Below, piece by piece: positions 56,575 through 64,000 of a stretch of 64,000 bases of DNA (position 1 is its first letter; each line of letters begins with the position of its first letter). The translations under genes and the position numbers were made by a program. Source of the stretch: DASSUW01 sp963835525 (lineage in GTDB: Bacteria; Actinomycetota; Thermoleophilia; Solirubrobacterales; Solirubrobacteraceae); the NCBI GenBank assembly GCA_963835525.1, contig CAWIFM010000006.1, positions 62,001 through 126,000 on the forward strand, read 5' to 3'. The notes beneath the pieces were generated by a model. It made no database searches and was not told where the DNA came from. It was given only the letters and a program-made list of their open reading frames with translations.

Positions 56575-57487
56575 AGACCGCCACCTCCAGCAGCGCTGCA
56601 GCTTGCTCCTCGAGCCCGGCCAGGGCCTCCTCCGGCGTCGCGGCAGTCGTGACGATGGTGCAGATCGGCCGGCCCTTGGCGATCCGCTCGCCAGGGTGCG
56701 GCACGTCGCGCACGCCAGGCGCGAGCTCACCGACGACCATGTCCTCGGTGGCGAAGACGACGGCCTTGCCCGCAGCTCGCGCCGGTTTGATCACCTCGAG
56801 CGAGGCGGTCGGGCGCGGGTTGACCTCGATCACCCAAGCGCGCTCGCCGTCCCACACGAAGTCCACACCGAACGGCCCCCGCAGCCCGAATGCCTCCACC
56901 AGCCGGGAGCAGATCGCCTGGACCTGGTCCCGCGGCACCGGCACCCGTGGCGGAACGAGGTTCCCGCACCAGCGGTATCCGCGGACGCCGAACGCGCGCC
57001 GCCCGACGAGCTGCTCGCTGACCCCGAGGACTGTGTCGCCCACCGCTGCCGCCGAGCACGGCACACCGTCGATGCGCTCCTGCAGGAACGTCCCGGCCGG
57101 AAGCGCGCCGCCGCGCCACTCGCGCACCCGGATGCCTCCCCCGCCGCGCAGCGGCTTGCGCAGCCAGCGGCCTGAAGACGGCGGCGTGAAGGTCGACCGG
57201 GCGAACGAGTCCCCGAGCACGGCGGCGAGCCGCGCGGGATCGCGCACGGCGCGCAGCACCTCCGGCGGGTTGCCCAGCAGGGTGTGCCGCTCGGCCAGCC
57301 GCTCGACCAGCTTGGGGTGGTTCTCGAAGCTCGCGCCGTAGATGACGTCCCCCGGCTCCTCCTCCATCGCGGCATCGACGAGCGCAGTCAGGCTGCGGCG
57401 TTTCACGACGCGATCGGCGCGCAGGTCGAGGTCGCCGAACAGATCGAACGCGATCACGTCGTCGCGCCCCGCCAGGTCGACGAGCAT
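56567..57487 (-). CDS. ATP-grasp ligase (COG2232 type), C1-cluster protein
   Basis: 306 residues from the ATG; in frame, upstream IALSARM starting at an ATT that overlaps the previous stop (TGATT, base 57505) looks like the natural N-terminus, so the first six residues may be missing. IYGASFENHPKLVERLAERH, WLRKPLRGGGGIRVREWRGG, FLQERIDGVPCSAAAVGD and FGVDFVWDGERAWVIEVNPR are ATP-grasp blocks with catalytic acidic Glu-Val-Asn-Pro. A gene of this family belongs to the conserved C1 set of methylotrophs. It may join amino acids to the methanofuran analogue; substrate unproved. Confidence 0.78.
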   Translation of the reverse strand: MLVDLAGRDDVIAFDLFGDLDLRADRVVKRRSLTALVDAAMEEEPGDVIYGASFENHPKLVERLAERHTLLGNPPEVLRAVRDPARLAAVLGDSFARSTFTPPSSGRWLRKPLRGGGGIRVREWRGGALPAGTFLQERIDGVPCSAAAVGDTVLGVSEQLVGRRAFGVRGYRWCGNLVPPRVPVPRDQVQAICSRLVEAFGLRGPFGVDFVWDGERAWVIEVNPRPTASLEVIKPARAAGKAVVFATEDMVVGELAPGVRDVPHPGERIAKGRPICTIVTTAATPEEALAGLEEQAAALLEVAVCG

Positions 57488-57504
57488 GCGCGCGCTCAGG
57501 GCAA

Positions 57505-58392
57505 TCAGGAGGAGTGGTGCGACGGCGCGAGGATACCCTCGACCAGCGCGACGAAGACGGTCGCCGTCACGAGGTCGGCGGTCGTCCCCGGGTTCAGCTT
57601 GTTGCCGTGTGTTCGGAGCGAGGCGTCGAAGCTCTGCAGCGTCATGCGACCGGCGAGGACCTCGCGCGCGCCCGCCGACACCTGCTCCGCGGCGTCGGCG
57701 CCCGCCTTGCGCGCGATCAGCGTGTCGGGCGTGTGGGCCAGCAGCCGAAGGTGCAGCTCGACGATCGCGTCGCGCGTGAGGTTGCGCAGCGCCGGAAGGC
57801 CGACCTCGAAGGTCAGCGCGAAGTCGGTCACGTACTCCGACGCGATCGAGTCGCGCTCGGCGGCGGCGGCCATCGCCTCGCGCAGGCCGATCTGCGGCTC
57901 CTCGCGCACGTCGTGCTCGACAGGCTCGTCCAGGCCGCCGGCGCCGGCGAGCCGGATCGCGGCGTACGCGGCCCGCGCGTCGGCAACATCGAGCGCCTGC
58001 AGCGTCTCGCCGAGCCGCTCGCGCAGCGGCCCGCCCGCGAGCACAGACTTGGCCAGCGGCGCCAGCAGCAGCGCGATCCCCAGGTTGGTGTTCGCCGGCG
58101 TGGGAGAACCCTCCACGATCGCCAGGACCGTCTCGCCCACGCCCCGGTCGACAACGAGCTCAGGGCCGATCGCGATCGCGCAGCGCACCATGTCCTCGTA
58201 CGTCGTGTCGTCGAAGTCGTGGCTCGGCGTGATGTTGCCCGGCTTCTCCGCGCTGACCTCGAGCACGCACGCAAGCTGGGCGGCATCGGCGACGGTACGA
58301 ACGGTCGTCGCCGCCGGACGTGTGGGGTCGGCTTGACCCTTCTCGACGCCAGTAGTTAGAGTCGCCCACCCGTCGGACACGAGTTCAACCAT
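57505..58392 (-). CDS. CitG/MdcB-like triphosphoribosyl-dephospho-CoA synthase family protein, C1-cluster
   Basis: 295 residues. LACVLEVSAEKPGNITPSHD, PANTNLGIALLLAPLA and HGNKLNPGTTADLVTATVF are CitG-family signatures. True CitG makes the prosthetic group of citrate lyase, but no lyase is here, and a CitG-like gene recurs beside H4MPT genes in methylotrophs, so a different phosphoribosyl-related step is likely. Opens the seven-gene operon running to mch. Its first ~20 codons overlap the fae promoter on the other strand; a later start is possible. Confidence 0.8.
   Translation of the reverse strand: MVELVSDGWATLTTGVEKGQADPTRPAATTVRTVADAAQLACVLEVSAEKPGNITPSHDFDDTTYEDMVRCAIAIGPELVVDRGVGETVLAIVEGSPTPANTNLGIALLLAPLAKSVLAGGPLRERLGETLQALDVADARAAYAAIRLAGAGGLDEPVEHDVREEPQIGLREAMAAAAERDSIASEYVTDFALTFEVGLPALRNLTRDAIVELHLRLLAHTPDTLIARKAGADAAEQVSAGAREVLAGRMTLQSFDASLRTHGNKLNPGTTADLVTATVFVALVEGILAPSHHSS
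58333..58361 (+). promoter_or_regulatory. Promoter of fae
   Basis: TTGACC (58333-58338), 17-base spacer, TTAGAG (58356-58361), followed 45 bases later by the fae ATG with AGGAAGGA before it. It lies inside the 5' end of the divergent CitG-like gene. Confidence 0.55.
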
Positions 58393-58406
58393 AGGAAGGA
58401 CGGGTC

Positions 58407-58919
58407 ATGGCTGCGGCAATGATGGTCGGAGAATCGCTGGTCGGCGAGGGCAACGAGGTCGCGCACGTCGACCTCCTGATCGGCTCGAAGAGCGGCCCGG
58501 TGGGCGAGGCGTTCGCGAACTCCCTCGTCAACCAGGGCGAGGGTCACACGAACCTGCTCGCGGTGGTGGCGCCGAACCTCCCGGCGAAGCCCGACACGAT
58601 CATGTCCAACAAGGTGACGATGAAGGGCGCCACGCAGGCCGTGCAGATGTTCGGTCCCGCTCAGGCGGCCGTCGCCCGCGCTGTCGTCGACTCGGTCCGC
58701 GAGGGCGTCATCGCCGAGGGCGACGTCGACGACCTCTGCATCATCTGCGGCGTCTTCATCCACTGGGAAGCCAAGGACGACAAGAAGATCTTCGACTACA
58801 ACTACCAGGCCACCAAGGAAGCGCTCGCGCGCGCCCTCGGCAACGAGCCCAGCGTGAGCGACATCCTCGGTTCCTCGGAGGCGGCGCGCCATCCGTTCGC
58901 GGGGGGCGTGGAGGGCTGA
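58407..58919 (+). CDS. fae: Formaldehyde-activating enzyme
   Basis: 170 residues. MVGESLVGEGNEVAHVDLLI holds the catalytic His (His20) of Fae, and GPVGEAFANSLVNQGEGHTN, MSNKVTMKGATQAVQMFGPA and FIHWEAKDDKKIFDYNYQAT are diagnostic. Fae condenses formaldehyde with H4MPT to methylene-H4MPT, the entry to this pathway and a formaldehyde-detoxifying step. First gene of a rightward operon with a good promoter and ribosome site, expected to be highly expressed. Its stop overlaps the likely start of the SDR gene. Confidence 0.96.
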   Translation: MAAAMMVGESLVGEGNEVAHVDLLIGSKSGPVGEAFANSLVNQGEGHTNLLAVVAPNLPAKPDTIMSNKVTMKGATQAVQMFGPAQAAVARAVVDSVREGVIAEGDVDDLCIICGVFIHWEAKDDKKIFDYNYQATKEALARALGNEPSVSDILGSSEAARHPFAGGVEG

Positions 58920-59662
58920 TCGAACCGACCCGGTCGCGCCGGCTCGACGGCCTGAACGCCGTCGTGACCGGCGCGAGCAGCGGGATCGGCCGCGCCATCG
59001 CCGAGGCGTACCTGGCCGAGGGCGCGGCCGTGCTGATCACGCACCGCGACTCAGCCGAGCGCGCGCAGGAGGTCGCCGGCGCGAGTGTCCGCCAGGCCGA
59101 TCTCGCGACCCGCGAAGCCTGCGAGCGCCTGGTCGCCGAGGCGCGCGAGGAGCTCGGCCGGATCGACGTCTGGGTCAACAACGCCGGGGCCGACGTGCTC
59201 ACCGGCGAGGCCGCGGAGTGGGAGTGGGAGCGCAAGCTCGACCTCCTGCTCGCCGTCGACTTGAAGGGCACGATCGCGTGCTCCTACGCGGTCGCCGACG
59301 TGATGCGCGAGCGCGGCGGCGCCATCATCAACATGAGCTGGGATCACGTGGCGAGCGGCATGGCCGGCGAGAACCCGCAGCTCTTCTCCGCCGTCAAGGG
59401 CGGCGTCCTGGCGTTCAGCAAGTCGCTGGCTCGCGCCTTGGCTCCCGACGTGCGCGTCAATGTCCTATGCCCGGGCTGGATCGAGACCGCCTTCGGCGAG
59501 CAGACCGACCCGGAGTTCCACCGCTCGGTCGCGGACAGCACGCCGCTCGGACGGTGGGGCCGGCCCGAGGACGTAGCGGGCGCCGCGCTCTACCTCGCCT
59601 CGCCCGAGGCCGCGTTCATCACCGGACAGGCGATCAACGTCAACGGCGGCGTGGTGATGTAG
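58916..59662 (+). CDS. Short-chain dehydrogenase family protein lacking the catalytic Tyr
   Basis: 248 residues if the CTG overlapping the fae stop is the start (CTGA); the first standard start, GTG at 58964, would cut off strand 1 (LDGLNAVVTGASSGIG), so the upstream start is preferred. The nucleotide motif TGASSGIG, NNAGAD and the C-terminal ITGQAINVNGGVVM are normal SDR features. The active-site YxxxK is FSAVK (Phe157, Lys161), though the Ser (INMSWDH, Ser141) remains. It may be a poor or altered oxidoreductase, or a binding protein. Co-transcribed with fae and the pterin dehydratase, so pterin handling is likely. Confidence 0.72.
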   Translation: MIEPTRSRRLDGLNAVVTGASSGIGRAIAEAYLAEGAAVLITHRDSAERAQEVAGASVRQADLATREACERLVAEAREELGRIDVWVNNAGADVLTGEAAEWEWERKLDLLLAVDLKGTIACSYAVADVMRERGGAIINMSWDHVASGMAGENPQLFSAVKGGVLAFSKSLARALAPDVRVNVLCPGWIETAFGEQTDPEFHRSVADSTPLGRWGRPEDVAGAALYLASPEAAFITGQAINVNGGVVM

Positions 59663-59689
59663 TTCAGCGGAGACCGCGAAGGAGGCACC

Positions 59690-60055
59690 ATGGAGGCAAG
59701 CGACAAGAAGACTTATTCGCCCGAGGAGGTCGAGGCCAAGCTCAAGGAGCACGGACTCGACAACTGGTACCTCGAGGGCGACTGGATCCGCCGCAAGTAC
59801 AACACCGACGGCTGGCCGTCGACGCTGATGGCCGTCAACGCCGTCGGCTACATCTGCGAGGCGGCCTACCACCACGCCGACCTGTCGGTCACGTGGGGCA
59901 AGCTGTGGGTCAAGCTGGCGAATCACGCCGCCGGCGGCATCACCGACAAGGACTTCGCCGTGGCGCGCCAGATCGAGGACACGGTGCTGTGGCGCCCCGC
60001 CGACGACAGCCCGCTGGAGGGGACGCCGAACAAGTTCGTCTTCAGCAAGAGCTAG
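59690..60055 (+). CDS. Pterin-4a-carbinolamine dehydratase-like protein
   Basis: 121 residues behind GAAGGAGG. The PCD/DCoH signature is visible: ICEAAYHHADLSVTWGKLWV, then LANHAAGGITDKDFAVARQI, with the active His-His and later His. The C-terminal ~20 residues (DDSPLEGTPNKFVFSKS) extend beyond the usual domain. Standard PCD recycles tetrahydrobiopterin; here, between fae and a pteroate-synthase-like gene, it may act on a hydrated H4MPT or help formaldehyde-pterin adduct chemistry. No aromatic amino acid hydroxylase is nearby. Confidence 0.82.
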   Translation: MEASDKKTYSPEEVEAKLKEHGLDNWYLEGDWIRRKYNTDGWPSTLMAVNAVGYICEAAYHHADLSVTWGKLWVKLANHAAGGITDKDFAVARQIEDTVLWRPADDSPLEGTPNKFVFSKS

Positions 60056-60059
60056 GGCG

Positions 60060-61438
60060 GTGGCCGATCGCTACCTCTTCGTGACCGGCAAGCTCGCGGC
60101 GCCGGCGCTGCAGGCAACGCTGCGCCGGGCCGAGCTGCCGTTCGAGTACGAGGTCGCGGTCATGAAGATCACGGTCGCCGCGCTGATGACGGCCGACTGG
60201 ATCGCCAAGCGGCTCGAGGTCCCGGACGGCGTCACGCGGATCATGATCCCGGGCATGTGCCAGGGCGACGTCGGCGTGCTGTCCGAGCAGTTCGAGGTCC
60301 CGGCCGAGAAGGGCCCCGCTGATCTGAAGCGCCTGCCCGCGCACTTCGGGCAGGCCGACGCGCGCTCGCGCTACGGCGGGCGCGACATTCGCGTGTTCGC
60401 GGAGATCAACAACGTGCCGCACCTCTCTCTTGATCAGATCGTGGCGGCCGCGTCCTACTACCGCGACAGCGGCGCCGACGTGATCGACCTCGGGCTGTCT
60501 TTGGACCGGAAGTGGCTCGACGAGGGGCCGGCGGTCATCGCGGATCTCAAGGCCCGCGGGTTCACTTTGAGCATCGACACGCTCGACCCGGACGAGATCC
60601 TGATGGCCGACGAGGCGGGCATCGACTACGTGCTCAGCCTCAACGGGCAGAACCTGGCGGTGGCGGACAGGCTGCGCGCGACGCCCGTGCTCATCCCCGA
60701 CACGCCCGACGACCTCGACAGCCTCGACGCGACGATCGCTCGTCTGCGAGGAGCTCGGCAAGCCGTTCATGGCCGACCCGATCATCGAGCCGATCGGCTC
60801 CGGGCTTCGCCGCCAGCCTCGGCCGGTATCTGGAGGTCCGCCGCCGCCATCCCGACATCGAGATGTTCATGGGCATCGGCAACCTGACCGAGCTCACCGA
60901 GGCCGACACCACCGGCGTGACCGCGATGCTGCTCGGCTTCTGCCAGGAGCTCGGGATACGGAACGTGCTCACCACCGAGGTCATCAACTGGGCGCGCGGC
61001 GCGGTCCGCGAGACGGTCCTCGCCGCCCAGCTCATGCACTTCGCCCAGCAGGAGGGCACGCCGCCCAAGCACGTCGACGGCCGGCTGCTGACGATCAAGG
61101 ACGAGGAGTTCCGGCCCTACACCGAGGCCGAGCTGCGCGAGCTGCACGAGAGCATCACCGACCCCAACATCCGCATCTTCTCGGACGCCGACTGGATCTA
61201 CGCGTTCAACGCCGACCGCTTCGTCAAGGGCACCGACATCAACCAGATCTTCGAAGAGCTCGGCGTCGACGAGCACACGCACGCCTTTTATTTGGGGAAG
61301 GAGCTCATGAAGGCGTCGATCGCCCGCGGGCTGGGGAAGAACTACCGGCAGGAGTCCCCGCTGGACTGGGGTTACCTGACCTTCGACGAGCCGCGCCGTG
61401 AGCGGGTCCGCCTGACGGCCCGCAAGGAGGAACCGTGA
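60060..61438 (+). CDS. Dihydropteroate-synthase-like (DUF6513-type) protein, two apparent frameshifts
   Basis: Starts at GTG with DRYLFVTGKLAAPALQATLR. The DHPS-like barrel includes VFAEINNVPHLSLDQIVAAA, YYRDSGADVIDLGLSLDRKW and SIDTLDPDEILMADEAGIDY. Two single-base gains, near 60745 and in GGG 60802-60804, interrupt EELGKPFMADPIIEPIGSG and then FAASLGRYLEVRRRHPDIEM. Corrected length about 459 codons, complete to LTFDEPRRERVRLTARKEEP. Such proteins co-occur with methanopterin and are candidates for joining the pterin to beta-RFAP-derived aminobenzene. GTGA overlap with mtdB. Confidence 0.8.
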
Positions 61439-62305
61439 AGAAAGTCCTGCTCCAGCTCGACACCGAGGACCATCCGAGCCCGTTCGACGCGATCGTCGCT
61501 GCAGACGCCGGCGTCGATGTTCTCTTGTCGCACAGCGGCGTGAAGGCCGAGTCCGCGCGCGCTTTGGCGCAGGATGCCTTCTTCACCCGCGGGCCGGACG
61601 ATCTGAAGAACACGGCCGTGTGGGTCGGCGGCAAGAACGTGGCCGCCGGCGAGGAGATCTTCGACGAGGTCCAGAAGGCGTTCTTCGGCCCCTTCCGCGT
61701 CTCCGTGATGATCGACTCGAACGGCTGCAACACCACCGCGGCCACGACGATCGCGCGGATCGCCAAGGCGCGCTCGTTGTCCGGTGAGCGGGCGGTGGTG
61801 ATCGGCGTGGGAGCCGTGGGTCTGCGGTCGGCGACGCTGCTCGCCGGGGAGGGCTGCGAGGTCTCGGTCGCCACGCTCTCACCCGACCTGTTCGGAGGCG
61901 ATCGCCAACACCGCACCCCTCGCGGTTTGTCGGTCGCTCAGGATCTCGGGCTCGACGTCCACGAGCCGGGCGACCGGTCCGAGCTCGAAGGGCTGCTGGA
62001 CGGAGCGCAGATCGTGCTGTCGGCAGGCCCGGCCGGCGTTTCGGTGCTGCGGAAGGACTTCTGGTCGTCGCACGACGTCGATCGAGCTGCTCGCCGACTA
62101 CAACGCGGCGGAGCCGCTGGGCATCGAGGACACCGAGGCGACCGACGACATGAAGGACTACGACGGCAAGCTCGTGCTCGGCGCGCTGGCGATCGGCGGC
62201 CCGAAGATGAAGGTGCACAAGACCTGCGTCCGGCGGCTGTTCGAGTCCAACGAGGCGATCCTCGACACCGACGCCGTCTACGAGATCGCCAAGGAACTCG
62301 TTTGA
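61435..62305 (+). CDS. mtdB: Methylene-H4MPT dehydrogenase, one apparent frameshift
   Basis: About 290 codons. KKVLLQLDTEDHPSPFDAIV, DVLLSHSGVKAESARALAQD, VSVMIDSNGCNTTAATTIAR and VVIGVGAVGLRSATLLAGEG (NAD(P) loop) are typical MtdB. One added base near 62080 shifts the frame; the true C-terminus is LLADYNAAEPLGIEDTEATD to IGGPKMKVHKTCVRRLFESN. The stretch DLFGGDRQHRTPRGLSVAQD (~61890-61945) fits the family poorly and may hide a compensating indel pair. Oxidises methylene- to methenyl-H4MPT, reducing NAD(P)+. Start GTG overlaps the preceding stop. Confidence 0.9.
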
Positions 62306-63282
62306 CCCGAGTCGCCGGCGTCGATCCCGGGACGGTCTCGTTCGACGTCTGCGTGCTCGACGACGGCGAGGTGGTGGTGGAGCGCAGCTTCGTCACCGCG
62401 GAGGTGGGTCTTGATCCGGCGCCACTGGTCTCGGCGTTGGTGAAGCACGGGCCGTACGAGTGTGTGGTCGGCCCGGCCGGCTACGGGCTGCCGCTCGTCC
62501 CCGCCTCGGAGGTCGGCGAGCGCGAGCTTGCGCTGATGGTCCTGCTCCGCTCCGACGAGCCGCCGGGACCTGTCGGGGTCGTCGGGATGCGCACGATCAT
62601 CCGCGCACTTCTTGACGCGGATCTGCCGCTGGTGTTCGGGCCGGGGGCGATCCACCTGCCCACCGTCCCGGCGTACCGCAAGTGGAACCGCATCGACCTG
62701 GGAACCGCTGACAAGGTCGCAAGCGCAGCGCTCTGCATCGCCGACCAAGCGGCGCGGCTCGGCATCGACTTCGCCGCCACCTCGTTCATCATGCTCGAGC
62801 TCGGCGGCGCGTTCACCGCCGCCCTGGCCGTCGACAGCGGGCAGATCGTCGACGGGATCGGCGGCTCGGCCGGGCCGATAGGCGCGCAGGCGTGCGGCGC
62901 TCTGGACGCCGAGGTGGCGTACCTCCTCGGCGGCGCGCTGTCGAAACGCACCGTGTTCAGCGGCGGCGTGTCGGGCGATGCGCTCGCACTCGAGGAGGGC
63001 GCGGCGAAGGCCGCGCTCGCACTCACCGCCAGCGTGCCCACACCACGCGAGATCCTCGTCACGGGGCGCAACGCGCGCCCGGAGATCGCCACACGGCTCG
63101 AGCACGTCGCGCCTGTGCGCCTGATCGCCAAGGCCGCCGCCCACGGCGCCGCTGTGCTGGCCGACGGTCTCGCCGGCGGGCGCTACGTACGCCTCGTCGA
63201 CCGCCTGGGCGTCCGCGACGCAAGCGGCACCGCACTCGACCATCTGAGAGTGCACGGCGCCGACCAGATCCGGCTGCGCTGA
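62302..63282 (+). CDS. DUF1464 family (ASKHA-fold) protein, H4MPT-linked
   Basis: 326 residues from a TTG overlapping the mtdB stop (TTGA). RVAGVDPGTVSFDVCVLDDG is an ASKHA phosphate loop; GTADKVASAALCIADQAARL, FIMLELGGAFTAALAVDSGQ and FSGGVSGDALALEEG complete the kinase-like fold. DUF1464 (COG2441), once called a predicted butyrate kinase, is found in H4MPT-containing organisms without proved function. A kinase or activating role in cofactor synthesis is likely. Last clear member of the fae operon. Confidence 0.78.
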   Translation: MTRVAGVDPGTVSFDVCVLDDGEVVVERSFVTAEVGLDPAPLVSALVKHGPYECVVGPAGYGLPLVPASEVGERELALMVLLRSDEPPGPVGVVGMRTIIRALLDADLPLVFGPGAIHLPTVPAYRKWNRIDLGTADKVASAALCIADQAARLGIDFAATSFIMLELGGAFTAALAVDSGQIVDGIGGSAGPIGAQACGALDAEVAYLLGGALSKRTVFSGGVSGDALALEEGAAKAALALTASVPTPREILVTGRNARPEIATRLEHVAPVRLIAKAAAHGAAVLADGLAGGRYVRLVDRLGVRDASGTALDHLRVHGADQIRLR

Positions 63283-63296
63283 TCTACCGTCTGGAC

Positions 63297-63557
63297 ATGG
63301 CGTACACCAGATCGCAGATCCGCGAGGCCGTCGAGGCGGCGGGAGACGAGCACTGGCAGGCCCTCATCAAGCACCACGAGGACGCCTATCCGGAGAGCCG
63401 TCCCACGCCGGGCGACGTCTGCACCGCAGAGGCCGAGCGGCTCAACCGGATGACACTCGACGACCTCACGCTGGTCGAGACCCGCGTCGAGCGCACGGAC
63501 TCCACCGTGCGCATCGTCCACGTCTTCGAGACCGAGCCGTTCGAGGGCTACGCGTGA
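63297..63557 (+). CDS. Small hypothetical protein
   Basis: 86 residues starting MAYTRSQIREAVEAAGDEHW, acidic, with a predicted helical front and a beta-like end (LVETRVERTDSTVRIVHVFE). No recognisable domain. It follows the DUF1464 stop by 14 bases on the same strand, so it may belong to the fae operon. Its 3' end overlaps the convergent DUF1232 gene by 10 bases. Function unknown. Confidence 0.6.
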   Translation: MAYTRSQIREAVEAAGDEHWQALIKHHEDAYPESRPTPGDVCTAEAERLNRMTLDDLTLVETRVERTDSTVRIVHVFETEPFEGYA

Positions 63558-63929
63558 CCGGCCAGTAGCGCGAGCGAGCGCGCCGATCCCGGCCAGTGCT
63601 CGCGCAGCAGGTCGCCGCGCGGTGCCCTTGAGCACGGCGCGCAGCGTGAAGAAGGCCACCAGGACATCGTCGAGGTGCCCGGCCACGGGGATGAAGTCCG
63701 GCACGATGTCGAACGGCATCGCCAGGTAGCCGGCGAGCGCTCCCAGCAGCAGCTTGTGCCGCAGCGGGACGCGCGGGTCGCGCAGCAGGCGGCTGACGAG
63801 CACGAGGCAGTCGGGGATGAAGCGCGCCAGGTCACGCACGCTCGGCCTGCGGCCGGCCACGATCAGCGTCACGACGAACACGGCGTAGACGACCAGGACG
63901 CAGCCCGCGATGAACAGCAGCGTGCTCAC
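63548..63929 (-). CDS. DUF1232 (YkvA-type) membrane protein, one apparent frameshift
   Basis: About 126 residues. STLLFIAGCVLVVYAVFVVT is a membrane helix; RHKLLLGALAGYLAMPFDIV and PDFIPVAGHLDDVLVAFFTL form the DUF1232 core (P-x-D-x-x-PD-x-P). Near 63617 one added base breaks the frame; corrected, it ends DLLREHWPGSARSLALLAGH. The GTG start overlaps the stop of the gene upstream (GTGA). Function of the family unknown. Confidence 0.75.
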
Positions 63930-64000
63930 ACCAGCGGTTCTACCAGCACCCGGTGCTCGTCGGCGCAGACCATGAAGTAGGGACCGGGACGCCAACGGTC
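63926..64000 (-). CDS. C-terminal fragment of an unidentified gene at window edge
   Basis: Twenty-four codons are visible, ending RPGPYFMVCADEHRVLVEPL then V and TGA. The rest lies beyond base 64000. Coupled to the DUF1232 gene by a GTGA overlap. Too little to name. Confidence 0.5.
   Translation of the reverse strand, partial: DRWRPGPYFMVCADEHRVLVEPLV

Noticed and set aside
54146..57175. 1009-codon plus-strand frame over fhcA, fhcB and the ATP-grasp gene
   Set aside because: Shadow of three clear minus-strand C1 genes; no recognisable protein pattern.

Overview
The window is very GC-rich, densely packed DNA with many GTG starts and 1-8 nt ATGA/GTGA gene overlaps. Gene content (Crp, GAF-LytTR, MMPL, GntR and DeoR regulators, secreted lipase, GH95) suits a soil actinobacterium, plausibly class Thermoleophilia (Solirubrobacterales-like). 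That placement is an inference; there is no rRNA or marker gene to prove it. I saw no rRNA, tRNA, CRISPR array, transposase or phage gene. No stretch longer than about 230 bases lacks a gene; the longest are 50154-50379, 838-1014, 26758-26925, 51214-51371, 42261-42414 and 21491-21633, and each is described below.

Left half (1-33.8 kb), general heterotrophic functions: a ThuA-like and a DUF1080 secreted protein; a blue-copper protein plus multicopper oxidase pair; an AEC permease; a secreted M6 protease and a cupin; an MBL hydrolase; a small signalling patch (DUF3891, SixA, STAS, Crp); an alpha/beta hydrolase and a large secreted LCAT-like lipase. Next comes a complete sugar/polyol ABC operon with two ATPases and a DeoR repressor, divergent from an oxidation operon (aldehyde dehydrogenase, DJ-1 protein, hydrolase, iron alcohol dehydrogenase). 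A GntR/HAD pair, an MMPL exporter, a GH95 fucosidase and a P450 follow.

Right half (33.8-63.3 kb), an almost continuous methylotrophy island: a GAF-LytTR regulator; pqqABCDE; an M17 peptidase divergent from pqqA; a PQQ alcohol dehydrogenase carrying the lanthanide-type Asp pair, but no signal peptide, with two small partner genes; pabAB and pabC; tetrahydromethanopterin (H4MPT) and methanofuran synthesis genes (beta-RFAP synthase, MfnB, MfnE-like, MfnF-like, RimK-like, DHPS-like); and the H4MPT formaldehyde-oxidation enzymes Fae, MtdB, Mch and FhcABCD. Several conserved but functionally open genes sit among them (DUF447, HisA-like, CitG-like, COG2232-type ATP-grasp, DUF1464, an R2-like diiron protein, an SDR lacking its catalytic Tyr, and a pterin dehydratase).

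How it should work together: the quinoprotein oxidises methanol or another alcohol to an aldehyde using PQQ made next door; Fae condenses formaldehyde with H4MPT; MtdB and Mch oxidise methylene- to formyl-level H4MPT; and FhcABCD transfers the formyl group to a methanofuran-type carrier and releases formate. The biosynthetic genes supply both cofactors. No formate dehydrogenase, cytochrome cL or assimilation pathway is visible here.

Sequence quality: nine apparent frameshifts in seven otherwise intact genes are all single-base additions, several in GGG/CCC runs, so I treat them as probable base-calling errors and annotate the genes as functional.
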